A stretch of 64,000 nt of DNA from Apostichopus californicus (GCA_020650975.1 JAIPMN010000627.1:1-64000); one strand, 5' to 3'. Shown: positions 24,601 to 36,239, counted from the first letter of the stretch. A program made the numbers and translations. Notes: a model not told the origin generated them from the letters alone.

Positions 24601-27600
24601 GTAAATCAGATATCTATATATTCTTTGGTTAAGTGTTGCTTTGTATTCCTTTTGGTTATCTATCTTTAAAATGAAAAATATCTGGACCATTCTTTTAGTA
24701 TGCAAATTTGGTTTATAGGGTTATGTAAGTATCTGCACTCATGTTGAAACTTTACCAAGCATATTCCTGAATTTTTTGAAACTTTTTAACTGTTGCTGTC
24801 TCATAGTGCTTTAAAAGGCACGTTTAACGTTCTACTTTGAAAATATGAAAAACAAAATTAAACAGAAAAGTAACAGGCTTTAGATTGTTGTGGCACTGTA
24901 TGACATCATAGATTAACAAAATTGGACAGCTCCTAGACACGACTTTTTAACTAGGATATCTCATAAAGGGAGCAAGATTTTTTTTTTCTTAGCTGTTTGG
25001 GGGAGTTTTTCTTCCCAAAGACCCTCTTTCTTTTGAGCTGAAGACGATGGTTGGGCCTGTGTCCACTATAATAATCCATGTAACGCTTGTACCCATACTA
25101 TTGAATAAAGAATGGTTAATTAATGACTCTGTTACAGTTATGATTATCCCTTCTTTGAAATACATCAAATACATCAACTCATATGATGACCGCAGTCTGA
25201 CAAACATGAATAATACAGCTCACCCTGTTGGTCACTATTGCCGTAAAGACTTTTTGTAGATTCTCTAAATCTCTTTCACTTAGCGATGCAATAATTCCAG
25301 CGTCTAAGAACACCAAACGGACCTGATCTAAATCAAGATCTTGACCTTCTTCCGTCAGACAATGGGATTCTCCCCGGTCCGTCTTGTCGTCGTCAGATTC
25401 GTACTGGACGATGATGTTTCCTGGATGGAGATCAGCATGTACAAAGTTGTTTATGAAAACCTGCAATCCAAAATGGTGTCAGGGGAAAATGGGTGAACAG
25501 AAGAGAAAGGGAAAAAAAAGGTTATAGAACTGTATATTCTTCGGTAGACAAAATTGTCGGTGTCCTATTGTGGAAGGAGTTCCACTTACTTTAAGTAGGC
25601 GTTGCCTAATATGTAGTCCACGTTTGATACGAAACTTGATTTGATGCCCAAAGCTTTAAAGTTTTGATTCAACAGGCCTACATTTAGACAACACTAATTG
25701 TGTCTATTGAAACTTATTTTGATATCAATTCATTCAACGGCTTTGTTTGTAATTCATTCTCCTTTTTTCATCTCGACAGTCGGAGCTTGAACAAAAACTT
25801 TAATTCTACTTCTGATTTTCTTTCTCTCCTTAACAATAACTTCTCCATCATCGGCTTCAGCGAAACATGATTTAGCGACCAAATTTTCCCTTTTCAGAAC
25901 TCGAGCACTACACACTTGTAGAGAATCATAGAGATAATAGATAGGGGGCAGTATTTGTCTTTTTATTTCCAAAAAGCATACCTTCATAAACAGGAGTGAT
26001 ATTTCCTTCAACTTGGGGATTGACCATACTTTTATAGAAACTATAGACTTTAATGGAAAGTATTACTTTGTCGGTCTTGCTCGTAGAGCACCACAAAGCT
26101 CAGTTGCTTCTTTTAATGATTATGTACGTGTAATCTCGAATAAAATGTCTTGTGAAAAGGACGGTTATAGAATGGGTGATTTTAATATTGACCTACTCCT
26201 GAGTGGATCATTTGATCTTATGAATACTGTATTTTCCAACAACTTCTTCCCCGCAATTACTAAGCCTACTCAAGTTGGTGGAAGTTCCACCTCTTTATTT
26301 GACAATATATTTACAAACAGTAGACCTTTTAGTAATTTCACTTCGGGTATATTAGTTACAGATGTAAGTGACCACTTCCCTTGTTTTTCTTGAGCACTTC
26401 TTGTGACAACAAAAGATGACAATTGTTACGATACTAGAAAGTATTCTAGTAAACATACTGATTTTTACAGTAACTCCATCCAGCATTCTGATTGGAGTAT
26501 TATATCTAGTTAGTGATGTGAGTTATGCTTATGATTAATTCACTTCAGTTTTTCAAAAGCTTCATGAGTGTTTTCAATCAATAAAGATCGGAAACTTGAA
26601 ACGTCGTAAGAAACCTCATCCGTGGATAATGAATGGTACTTTTTAAAAAAAGTCACCCAGGAAAGAATCTGGGCACGAAACCCAAACTACCAAACGACTG
26701 ATCCGCTCTCAAGTCTCAACCCCAGTCCCCTTGCATCGGGACTGTGACTGTGCGATCATCGTCTGGTGTGTATCACCATTCCCCTCGAAAGGGAACAGAT
26801 ACTACAAATGATCTTAGCCAAAAGGCCGAGAAGCGATGAACGGTATCTTACAGTCCATTAATTGTTAAAACAAGCTTCATAATTTTTTTTAAGGAGTCCT
26901 ACAAGTTTTGTGCTTATAATTGCAATAAGTTGAATCATGTTATTCGTATTTCTACAAAGTGGTACTTTTTTGATAAGTTCAATAACTGCAAGAATGATAT
27001 CAGACGTACTTGGTCAATTATCAATGCTACACTGAACATTGCTACTGATTGCTACTCTTGTTTACCATCTCGGTTAAAATCATAACCCTCCTGTGTCACA
27101 GGTTATTTTACATACAATAAAGATATACATATTCATATTTCGAGGCCAGCTGGTAACATGTACAAACAACATCCTCAAACTAATATTATGCAGAGCTTAC
27201 CTTATCGAGCTGATACTTGCCTAATACCATGCAAATTCATGCTTCACCACATTCATTAAAAAGAATCTCAGTACTAATTATTCAAATAGCTATTGAATAT
27301 TCACTTATACATAATACAGTATAATTACCTGGAGTTTGGCTATGTTTCAAGGCATTTGATCTTGTGTATTAATCCATTGATGTTTATTATTTTCCCTTCC
27401 TTATTCCCCATTGGGGAGTGGATCTACTTGTTAAGCCTATGGAGGTCTTGCACACCACTTCTTTTCTCTTTGTACATTATAAATGATATTTATTGTAAAC
27501 CAGAATGCAAAAATGCATTGTGGTTATGATGATGTAACATAAGCAGTTTTCTTCCATGAATCTGACGTAATGTATAGTGAGGGTGTACATGTTTACAAGC

Positions 27601-30600
27601 CTTTCACGAATTGACCCATATGTTGTACCCATATGACCTTTGACTTCAACCAAAAACAATAGGCTTCTGTTTTACTCAGTTTTACATCTTCATACCAAGT
27701 ATGAGATCTGCCCAAGCTTCCATATTGGGATGTCATGTTGACAAGGTTTTCACAGTTTGACCTCTTTTTTGACACCAAGGACCTTTGACCTCCACCAAAA
27801 ACAATAGGCTTCTTGTAATTTATGTGCTACTTCTACACACCAAATATGAAATTGGTCTGACCTTCCCTTCTTGAGATATTGTGTTTACAAGGTGGGCGTC
27901 ACAAACGCACTCACACACACATGTTTGTATTACATTCAGACCGAGGACCCCATTGTATTTTCCATTGTTCAAATCCACGTACCCTAACCTTAACAATACC
28001 CCATACAATAGAATTCTTCCGAGGACGTGGTGATTCTTTAGAAATCACAACCGACCTGAAATTCTTTTTTTCAAGTCCTCGGTCAGATAGCAAAACAAAC
28101 GCAGCCACCCACGCAAACATAAGCCATCATGAATGCAAAGGTTACGATTATCATCGCATATATATTTGGCCTACATTGTATGCATGTTGAGAAAAAACAA
28201 AATAAATGAAATGAAAATGTCAGACTGGCAATATAATTCATATTTCCATATGTGATCATGTTTAGAGTTACAAGCATTGTTTTGATGGCATTCTATGAAC
28301 TGTCTGTGTTGGTTGCAGACCTCCGATTTGATTACGCACAACTCTGTTGCAAATTTCGAGCTCAGAGGGGTTTCTCGAGGAAAATATTTTCCTCAAAGAT
28401 AGTTATATTAATGTCTCAACAAACCGCTTTCATTGATGTGAACAGTTTAACTTTTCACTCACCATTTTGAGAATAGCTGATATCCCAAGCTTTGCAAGAC
28501 GTCTCTTCAATTTTGATGATTTCGGGGATGAACTTTTCCAACGAGTGAAATGACTGATGGGAGTACCCTCCTGCAATAAGAATATTTATCATTACATTTG
28601 AAATTAATCATTTTCAAACTTTAGTAGACAGGCTTTTTTTTTTGTGGCACTGAATTGCCAATTTCTGGCATTTTGTCCAAAGTCACATAGTTTTGCTCCA
28701 AATCAGATTTCAATGGGTCCAAGTTAGAAATCACTCTAGATTTTTTAACAGCATAAAGATTAAATTTTGAGAAATTGAAGACTCTCCTTCATTCTGACAA
28801 TTTCAATGCCATTACATTTTTGTCAACTATCGATCACATACTAAAGAAAAGTCTAGACATTTGGGATTTTTTACAGTTAATTGAGATAAAACTTGAATAG
28901 TCAACCCAGCAAACCATGTTGTCCTTCCATATTAAGTGTCAGTAGATCAGAATCAAAAATTTGGTGGTGGTCCCAATATAACAATTCACCAAACCATCAA
29001 GTATTAAGCTTGACGCAGGCTGCCTAACTGAGTTTGACTTGACCGAAGTACTGGCCGGAAGTACTGACTGGGAGTACTGACCGGGAGTACTGTCCGGGAG
29101 TACTGTCCGGGAGTACTGACCAGGAGTGCTGACCAGGAGTGCTGATTAACAAGCGACATTGTGGACAGTTGGGCTGTGTGATTGTGGTATAGACTACATA
29201 TGCTTTGCAATGTCTTATATTTCCTTTAAAAGTTTAAATGACTAAATAACATTGGTATATAATTATTTAATTGTGCCAGTATGGATTTTATCTTACGTTG
29301 GTAATGTGTGATCAAGTGACTTCATCACAACCAAATAGTGATGTCAATTATGTAAGAGTCCTCATTGAATCAGTGAAAAATGATGACAAACAAAGAGTTT
29401 CAGATGTTTCTTGAGGATATGAAAGCACAAGTTACAGCACAATGTACTTATCTGACTAAAACTGAATACATGCATCTTAATATTTAGTATCTCAGCAATG
29501 GAACAAAACTATCAAGATTAGAGTTGGACCGATGTTTTTTCTTTATCTTTCTCAGTGATAAAAACTTGTTGAACTTTGTAGACATTCCTATCCCTTTGAT
29601 AGCCTATCACAGAGTGAACGTTGTGACAGCACCTAGCAACATTATAAATCTCTTTCATATCCCTTTAATAGCCTACGTACACATAGTGAACATTGTAACA
29701 GCACCTAGCAACATTCTAAATTTCTCTCTATCCCTTTAATAGCCTATCACATAGTGAACCTTGTAAGAGAACCTAGCAACATTCTAAATTTCTTTCCTAT
29801 CCCTTTGATAGCCTATCACATAGTGAACATTGTTACCGCACTGAGCAACATTCCAAATCTCGGTCATGTTCACTGTCGTTAAATTTACCATTACAATATT
29901 GGTTAACATACCTCAAAAGTCTCGACCAAAACCTCTGAGTGAACCAGTGGCCATATCGGTGAAGGAAACTTGATGGTAGGGTCAGAGGAGAAGAGCTCAT
30001 TAAACAGATCAAGATTGTAGGCTTCAATTTTCAAGTCAATCTAAAAGAGCAAAAATAATCAACAAATGTTAAAGCAACTCCCCATTTGATCAAATAAAAC
30101 CAAAGTTACTCACAAAATGTCTAAACAAACTCAAACTGTTTGAAACAACATCTTTGTTCAATAAATTTAAGCACAAGGGTAATAAATGTCATTTATCACT
30201 ATTTGGAAATAATTGGCATGGTGGCTGAAAACTGTCAGAGCTGGAGAATAATATTACATGCATGCTTACTGAGTACTATACCAAAGGAAGGGACATGAAA
30301 TAGGATATGTCAATATAATATCACTTTTGATAATAACAATGCAAAAATATTTGACTGATCCTGATAATTAAGTTACACACTACAGTACCCCCCTCCTCCA
30401 CCCCCAGCTTCCCTCTGAGTGCTGTGTATTTCACTGTGCATAAAAGCTATTATTTATTGATCTTGCCCTCCTTGAATGGTTTAAATGTACCGTGGTCATT
30501 AAATTTTCCACAAGTGCGGCAAAATTATTGCCACCTAAATTATTGCTAGAAATACAAATTTTCTTGTACCAAGCTACTGCTACTGTGAGAGTGCTGTGTG

Positions 30601-33600
30601 AGTTGATTTTCTTGACCAATGATACTCTCAGATTCTAAATTTTTAACATTATAACAAACATTATAACATAACATTGTAACAAAAAGTGACTTTTGTAAAT
30701 CTTATTTGAATTGAAATCAATCTACTCCTTTTTTTCCTTCTCTTTCCCGGGTCAAAGTTACAACTCTAATGTTAAACCATGTAAGGCAGTACACAGTACC
30801 TGTTTTTTCATAAGTAGCTCAAATTCAAGAATAATTTCTGGTAAGCTCAACCATTCTACACCAGGGAAAAGTGTCAGGAATCTTGCAACACATTTCATGA
30901 TGGTCAAGTCAAGGTCCACCAACTCCATGATGCCAGGGTGAAGAACCTGTCAGGTATGAACAAAATGAACAATTTTTGTTTGAAAAGGGATTAACTGATC
31001 AAGGCACTACTGGTCATAAAGAATCAGATGTTCTGTACTTCATATCCCTTCGCTTGGCCCAGAGTGAAATTAATAAGTCTGTCACAAATACTTCCAGTTC
31101 TGCTGTTCTGCAGTTCCACATTGTTCTCTGAACACTCTTTTGCCCTTGTTATGTTATATTCTAAAATCCAAGACAAGGCTTACGAGGGCTAGGCGCTATA
31201 GGACTATTTCAGTCTGAGGACCATGGCAAGACTCAAGAGTAGCCTTAAACCTATCAGTACAATTTGCCATTTACCCAGCTAACTTTTACCAGTTTAGGCC
31301 TAGACCTTTAGACCAGATGTAAATAGCAGAAAGGCACCAAGCATGTCAAGCTTTGACATTTCACCATTAACTTACAAAGTTATAGGACTAAGTTACATGT
31401 GAAATAAAGTTGTTGGGGTCCAAAGCTAAATTAAGGGTGACCGATCCTACTCAGAGGCCTACTTCTTGAAAGTTGGTCCAAACTTGACACAAGGTGACTT
31501 AAATACGACAGGATACAACGGTGAGATTGGTCGAAACAAACTAATCATTCATCAATAAAGCTTAATTTAATACAGTTTAATTTTGCACACAGTACAGAGG
31601 GATGAAACGCACAGTACAGTAGGTTACACTAATTTTGCAACCACTTGGCTGTGGGTGGTGATTGGACTGGGATATACACACATATTCAGATGTTTTTAAA
31701 CCTAAGAAGAAGGTAGATGTGAATCATAACATGCTCTTGTGATATTTAAAGCAGAGCTGGTATATGTAGGCTAGTACTAAATCATCCCTTCATATTGACT
31801 TTGGTAAACTTTTAGTACTATTTGACATGAAATCCACTTATAATGCAGATTTACTAGATGAAGCATTCATATTTCATTCAAACATTTAAGAGAAGTTTTG
31901 AAAAAGTTGACAAATCCTGAATTTTAATTTTTCCATGATTTTCGTTGTCCCCTCCCTACTCTTGCGTTCCTCCTACAATAAAACTTGGCTCGTGATTGAA
32001 ATTTTTTCACAAACTGAAAGAACTCATTTTCCATGAAAGCCTGTTGGTTGTACATTTTCCTAATAACTGTGAAATTTACAAAACTAACCTTGACTGCTAC
32101 TTCTATTCTCCCATCTACACTTTGGGAATTGCTCAAGTTACCTAAATGGGGAGAGAGAAAAAAAAAAACAGAGAAAATTCAACTGAATTAATTCTGTTTG
32201 ATGAAATTGATCAATAGCAGTTTTACATTCATTGGACCCCTCCTCCAACTTACATAAATAGCGGGTTCTTAAAATTAAGTGGAAGAAGAGTCGAGGAGAT
32301 ATATATTAAACTGTTCAGCCAACCAGATGTTCAGTTTGAATAAGCCAGTTTATTACTTTATTAGAAAGTTTTGGGGACCTTAATTGTGTGTTTTTGTTAC
32401 ACCATTTAACTTGAGTATACATTTAACTAATTAGATCAAGCTTGTATTTGTTCAGTTGACCAAACCATGGTCATATATATTTGGCATGTATTGTGGCATA
32501 ACATCACATGCAATTTGATACATGCATACATATTATAGTTATACATGGGGAAAACACTTCTCATTGTGCATTGACCTTTAAAACTGCAAATGGCCCTTGA
32601 ACCAATAAACCAAATACTTGTTTCTTTTTCATTGATATATATGGAATGCAAATGATCATTGACATCTTTCCACAGAATCTAGGCTAGTTTTAATTGTGAT
32701 TCCAGATGATGTCTTCAGAAGGACTCATTTTCAAGGATTCTTAGTTGTATCTCCCTCTTGACCTAGCACATGATGATGTGACCTCTGAATGCTGTTCAGT
32801 ATTATGTAGGTGTCAGTGTGGTCAGCGGAAGATGGAGTGGGTAGGGGTGGGGGGAGGGGGGAGATGACCTTCATGTATTATGATTATCAGTGAATTTACA
32901 TATAGCTAATTTATTAATTTATTGTGAAAAACTTGGCAGTCATTTAATTAGCAGTCATTAACTAATTCCTTCATACAAAATGAGCTTATAATGACTCGAG
33001 CTATTCCGAACAGTTAAGACAAGACTGTAGAAGATCAAACCTGATATAGCCTGTAGCATATCCATCTCGACATATCCCTTATAGACCTGACCGATACAGC
33101 CGGAGTGCACAGGATCTTGAGATTCTATGTTACAACATTCCTCCCAGTTCTCACCGAAGACTCTCTGCATCGTCTGGGTGGTGTGCTTCCATGAATGGCA
33201 GGCTGCGTCGTGATGCAATGATCCCAGTACGTCACAGAAGATAGGAGAAAATAAATCCCTCCTTGTGCTCGCCCACTGACCTAACTTAATGAATGTTGGA
33301 CCGGCAAATACGATGAATTTCAGCAGGAGATTAAACCAGATATTCCCCAAAAAGTCAGAGCAAAGTGTAAGAGGATAGACGATCAACAGTGGACCAAAAC
33401 TTACACACAGGAATGAACATCTGATAGTCAATTGCGTTACACGGACCAACGTTTTAACAATGACAAAAGCTTGGTTACATATAGAAATGAAAGACCATCT
33501 CAGATAATCGCTGAAAGTTTTCTGGAAAGATGAAATCTTTTGTGTTTGCTGATTTTGAATGTTTATTGCAGGTTTTGCATTGCTATATGCAATGACCCCA

Positions 33601-33785
33601 AACATTGTGGGTGTAAAGACTAGACTGTAGTGTAGCCTGCTTTTACTATTCTTGAATTGGTGTTTACATATCTGCCAGAACTTAAAATTTCTTAGTACTC
33701 TGCTTCGACTGATCATAGTTGCAGATTTTGAAAGAAATAGACATGTTGGAATAGTACAAGTCCTTTGGACTACAATTCTAAACAT
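21602..33785 (-). CDS. ADCK2: ADCK2, mitochondrial UbiB/ADCK-family atypical kinase, nine exons
   Basis: Complete model of 590 residues (human 626). Exons in order: 33785-33041, 32141-32089, 30946-30800, 30040-29912, 28570-28463, 25460-25224, 24330-24202, 22849-22802, 21778-21602. All are GT-AG and every phase closes. Family hallmarks are KLGQ at 167-170 inside GPTFIKLGQWASTRRDLF, VAVK with the invariant lysine at 266, HADLHPGN at 402-409, and LDAG at 446-449 in place of DFG. The N-terminus is rich in Arg, Lys and Ser without acidic residues for over 70 positions, as expected of a mitochondrial presequence. Hydrophobic segments near 125-165 precede KLGQ. ADCK2 is linked to mitochondrial lipid use and coenzyme Q in mammals. 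Introns are full of repeats: a LINE, a U2-headed SINE and three minisatellites. The gene is divergent to CBP. Confidence 0.96.
21861..21916. repeat. interspersed repeat fragment with AGCGCTTTACA motif
   Basis: AATATTTATATAGCATATAA followed by CTCAAAGCGCTTTACAA resembles a short motif common in repeats of marine invertebrates. It lies in the last ADCK2 intron. Family and borders are not determined. Confidence 0.3.
23845..24135. repeat. probable interspersed repeat in ADCK2 intron 7
   Basis: A GC-richer island in an AT-rich intron, starting with a doubled TTTAG motif and containing CCGGGACCACCATTTAACGT. Its composition differs sharply from both flanks and it has no coding sense. I infer an inserted repeat; no terminal structure was found. 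Confidence 0.35.
25224..25460 (-). CDS. ADCK2: ADCK2 exon 6: catalytic loop and DFG-equivalent
   Basis: 79 codons in phase 0, starting VFINNFVHADLHPGNIIVQ. Asp404 and Asn409 of HADLHPGN are the catalytic-loop and metal-binding positions. LVFLDAGIIASL replaces the usual DFG with DAG, as in human ADCK2. Between the two motifs is a strongly acidic stretch of about 27 residues (ESDDDKTDRGE and EEGQDLDLDQ), where the human protein also has a family-specific insert. Confidence 0.93.
25780..27530 (+). mobile_element. decayed non-LTR retrotransposon (CR1/Jockey-type LINE)
   Basis: The endonuclease region is readable in pieces. SIIGFSETWFSDQ lies near 25840, and an open frame at 26013-26393 contains GDFNIDLL, FFPAITKPTQV, LFDNIFTN and SGILVTDVSDHFPCF, all typical of the apurinic-like endonuclease of CR1/Jockey-group LINEs. 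The linker KPHPWIMNG follows at about 26612-26637. Reverse-transcriptase remnants KAFDLVY near 27345 and LLFSLYIINDIY near 27455 follow. Frames are broken by stops and shifts and much of the RT is missing. The copy is old, sits antisense in ADCK2 intron 5, and is interrupted by the U2-headed SINE. Confidence 0.85.
26649..26837 (-). mobile_element. SINE with a U2 snRNA-derived head, inserted in the LINE
   Basis: Read on the minus strand, it starts ATCGCTTCTCGGCCTTTTGG and follows the 5' end of U2 snRNA for 45 nt with two substitutions. This covers stem-loop I and the branch-point-binding GTAGTA (26793-26837). It then departs completely from U2 into a body of about 140 nt. The body ends in a small hairpin (CCCAG and CTGGG, near 26655-26675) and a T/A-rich tail. 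LINE coding sequence is interrupted exactly here: ATGAATGGTACT precedes the insert and ATGAACGGTATC follows it, an imperfect target duplication. The element is in the sense orientation of ADCK2. snRNA-headed SINEs are known as a class; whether this family is described I cannot tell. Confidence 0.85.
27635..27920. repeat. two tandem units of a 145-bp interspersed repeat
   Basis: GACCTTTGAC followed by CACCAAAAACAATAGGCTTC (second unit; one substitution in the first) starts at 27635 and again at 27780. Each unit continues with a similar consensus about a CCAAGTATGAGATCTG or CCAAATATGAAATTGG segment. The second ends in CA-rich simple sequence. Such units are widespread in marine invertebrate genomes. 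It lies in ADCK2 intron 5, downstream of the LINE. Confidence 0.7.
29041..29143. repeat. 13-bp minisatellite, eight units
   Basis: Consensus GACCGGGAGTACT, eight units with graded substitutions; the last two read GACCAGGAGTGCT. It lies in ADCK2 intron 4. Confidence 0.95.
29588..29866. repeat. tandem repeat of about 70 bp, four units
   Basis: Units start at about 29588, 29657, 29728 and 29797. Each begins with a TATCCCTTT(G/A)ATAGCCTA motif and contains a CTAGCAACATT-type block. They lie in ADCK2 intron 4, ending about 45 bp from the exon 4 splice donor. Confidence 0.93.
31114..31476. repeat. dispersed repeat copy A
   Basis: Direct copy of the sequence at 35341-35692, from TTCCACATTGTTCTCTGAAC to ACTTCTTGAAAGTTGG, with small indels and scattered substitutions. 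It lies in ADCK2 intron 2. No coding sense and no clear termini. Confidence 0.92.
33041..33785 (-). CDS. ADCK2: ADCK2 exon 1: targeting peptide, membrane segment and KLGQ motif
   Basis: The first 248 codons plus one base. The start at 33785 gives MFRIVVQRTCTIPTCLFL, basic and hydrophobic like a mitochondrial presequence; nothing in frame upstream extends the homology. A hydrophobic stretch (CSFLCVSFGPLLIVYPLTLC) lies just before the GPTFIKLGQWAS block. The exon ends after the glycine-rich-loop counterpart PVHSGCIGQVYKGYV, where UbiB kinases use an alanine-rich or small-residue loop. Confidence 0.93.
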
Positions 33786-36228
33786 TTTGAACCAAAAATG
33801 AGAATGCTATGTTGTCTTCAAATAATTAACTACACTTCAGGAAACCATCTTGAGATAACTTTTTCAAAGTCCAATTTGGCAAGTAATTCTGCCCATAACT
33901 CCTGATGGATTCTGCAATGAAAAAATGAAAAATTATATGAAGTGTGCATAAAAAAAAAAAATCTGTAAAGTACAAACAGAATTGCCTACAAAATTTTCTT
34001 GGCCAAGATACTTGTAAAACTATAAATTCTGACATTATCAAAGTTTAAGGCAACAGAACTGGTCAATAAGAACTGCAATAAGAACTGGCAACAGAACTGC
34101 CAAAAGGTTTGAGGTGCAACTGAGGGAGCAACAAAGATGATATCCACAATGCACATTGTTAGAAGCTGCATTAATAGTTACAGTGTTGGACAAAAACCTG
34201 CAACAAGCTAACTATAGTTATATAGAAAGAACAGAAATGGTTGCAATGCATGGATTGAGGCAAATGCTTTCAGACTAAAATTCACTACATTTGTCGAGTA
34301 TATTTCTATTCTTATACGATGAACTCGCTGAATGCAATTTTTTAATATCAGACAAAAAAATTGGACAGTGTACTTTTTTACTTTTGGCAATTGTACAATT
34401 TTAATACATACTGCATGTATGGATCAAACTAACAAGAGCACAGTAGCCTGATGCTAATCACCAGGATTATCCTGGTAATTATACCCTATTGTTCCCTTAA
34501 GTAGTCAAAATGAACTCAGAATCCTAGATCTTACAGTCCAGATGCACAGATGCATACTCCAATATTTGTCTGATCAATTGCTTCCTTATTTGACCCATAA
34601 GATTTCATGGGCTTGCAGCTGTTTTGTACTAACAGAAATGTTATTTTGTACATATATTGAATTGGTATAAGGCTGTATCCAAAACATACTGACCCTGTAC
34701 ATGAGACCTGAAGGTAACAGCATCTGCCTCCACCCCCACTCCCCTGGCCCCATGTGATGTGACAATTAACTGGTAACATTTTTCAAAGTACCTTCCGGGA
34801 AATTTAAACTCTTCAAATCATTTCCATATATTGAGGACAGGGATGACACAACAGTTTCAAGGGATCAGGTCAAGTTCTTCCAATTGGCTTATTAGAATTG
34901 CTATTTATATGGTTACTTCTAAACAAGTTTACAGTGGACCTAATATATTTAGGTTAGATTTCATAACCTAAATTTTGTGAACGATTCCAAATACAAATGG
35001 ACGATAGGTTGAGGTTAGCTGATATGAGGCAGGACTTAGGAACACCATCTCTGGATTTCATCAAACAAGGTACTATACCACTGAAGTGGGTAATTAATCA
35101 AGAAAACAATTTTTGAACATGCATATTTTGAAAATTTTATTTTAACTCAATTTTTTACTATCTAATATTAATGTACAATTAAATGCTAACAGTTCACATA
35201 CTTGAAAATGGCAGTAGTTACATGATTTTGGAGTTGGTAAAACTAAATGTGCTAATATATGGAGCCTTTATCATATTGAAACAGAGATACATTTTCAACA
35301 CCGATGTGGAAAAAAAAAACAGGGCAAAAAACTTTTTGGATTCCACACTGTTCTCTGAACACTCTCCTTGCCCTTGTGATGAAAAGCAAGGCTCACCAGG
35401 GCTAGGCCCTATTTCAGTCTGAGGTCCATGGCAAGACTCAAGAGTAGCCTCAAACCTACCAGTACTAGGCCTAGAACAATTTGCCATTATCCCAGCTAAC
35501 ATTTACCAGTTTAGGCCTAGACCTTTAGACCAGATGTAAATAGCAGAATGGCACCGAGTATTTTGAGCTTCGACATTTCACCATTAACTTACAAAGTTAC
35601 AGGACAAAGTAACATGTGAAATAAATTTGTCGGGGTCCAAAGCTTATTAAGGGTGACCTTTCCTACTCAGAGGCCTACTTCTTGAAAGTTGGGACCAGCA
35701 CTTAAAACTTTTAGAAGGCCTGACTTACAGTCAATTTAAAACCACTTTGGATATCGAGAAAATTAGCGCTCGATTTGTGATACTATCTTTCTGAAATTCT
35801 TCTCCATAGGCCAGCTTTCCATTCGGCATTCTGTTCTTGTTTTTCTTTTCTTTTTTCTTCTTCTTAAAAACTTTTTTCTTTGATCATGATTGCAAAATTT
35901 ATTGCACCTCGCCGAGCTCGATCGCCGCATAGGGGATGTTATGATCAGCTGTTCAACTTTGCCGCTTTGCATGCTGGTTCTTTAAAAATCTTCCCGTCAT
36001 TCCGTAGATGGACCAGCACTAAAACGCCGAAAAATCACCGAAGCTTTCCGAAGGGCAATGAAATTATGTGATGACTATTCATTATATAGTAGACCAATCA
36101 CAACCTTCAAAGTCCCAAATAACTTTATGCTAATGAGATAGGCAGGGACAAGTAATATCTTATCACTCGGAATTTTCCGGAATAGTACTTGTTCGGCAAC
36201 TGATCAAGCGCAAGGGAGAGCAACAACA
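33786..36228. other. divergent intergenic region between ADCK2 and CBP
   Basis: Holds the ADCK2 5' UTR and promoter (minus strand) and the distal CBP promoter (plus strand). The open frame at 35880-36071 has no family resemblance. A pyrimidine-rich run at about 35830-35880 precedes it. No further exon was recognised. Confidence 0.5.
35341..35692. repeat. dispersed repeat copy B
   Basis: Same orientation as copy A at 31114-31476. Both share a block reading GGCAAGACTCAAGAGTAGCC and another reading AGACCAGATGTAAATAGCAG. It lies roughly 0.9 kb upstream of the likely CBP start region. Confidence 0.92.
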
Positions 36229-36239
36229 GCCGCCATTTT
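36229..36239. promoter_or_regulatory. YY1-type core promoter motif upstream of CBP
   Basis: GCCGCCATTTT is the reverse complement of the AAAATGGCGGC YY1 element often found at or just after animal transcription starts. It lies 360 bp before the CBP ATG in a locally less AT-rich stretch, so the CBP start site is probably close by. Inference from motif and position. Confidence 0.5.

Noticed and set aside
26793-26837. Genuine U2 snRNA gene
   Set aside because: Only the first 45 nt match. The Sm site and downstream stem-loops of U2 are absent, and it sits within a LINE without promoter context.
35880-36071. Small plus-strand gene between ADCK2 and CBP
   Set aside because: The 63-codon frame has no family resemblance and sits in promoter-like DNA; the overlapping minus frame is equally featureless.
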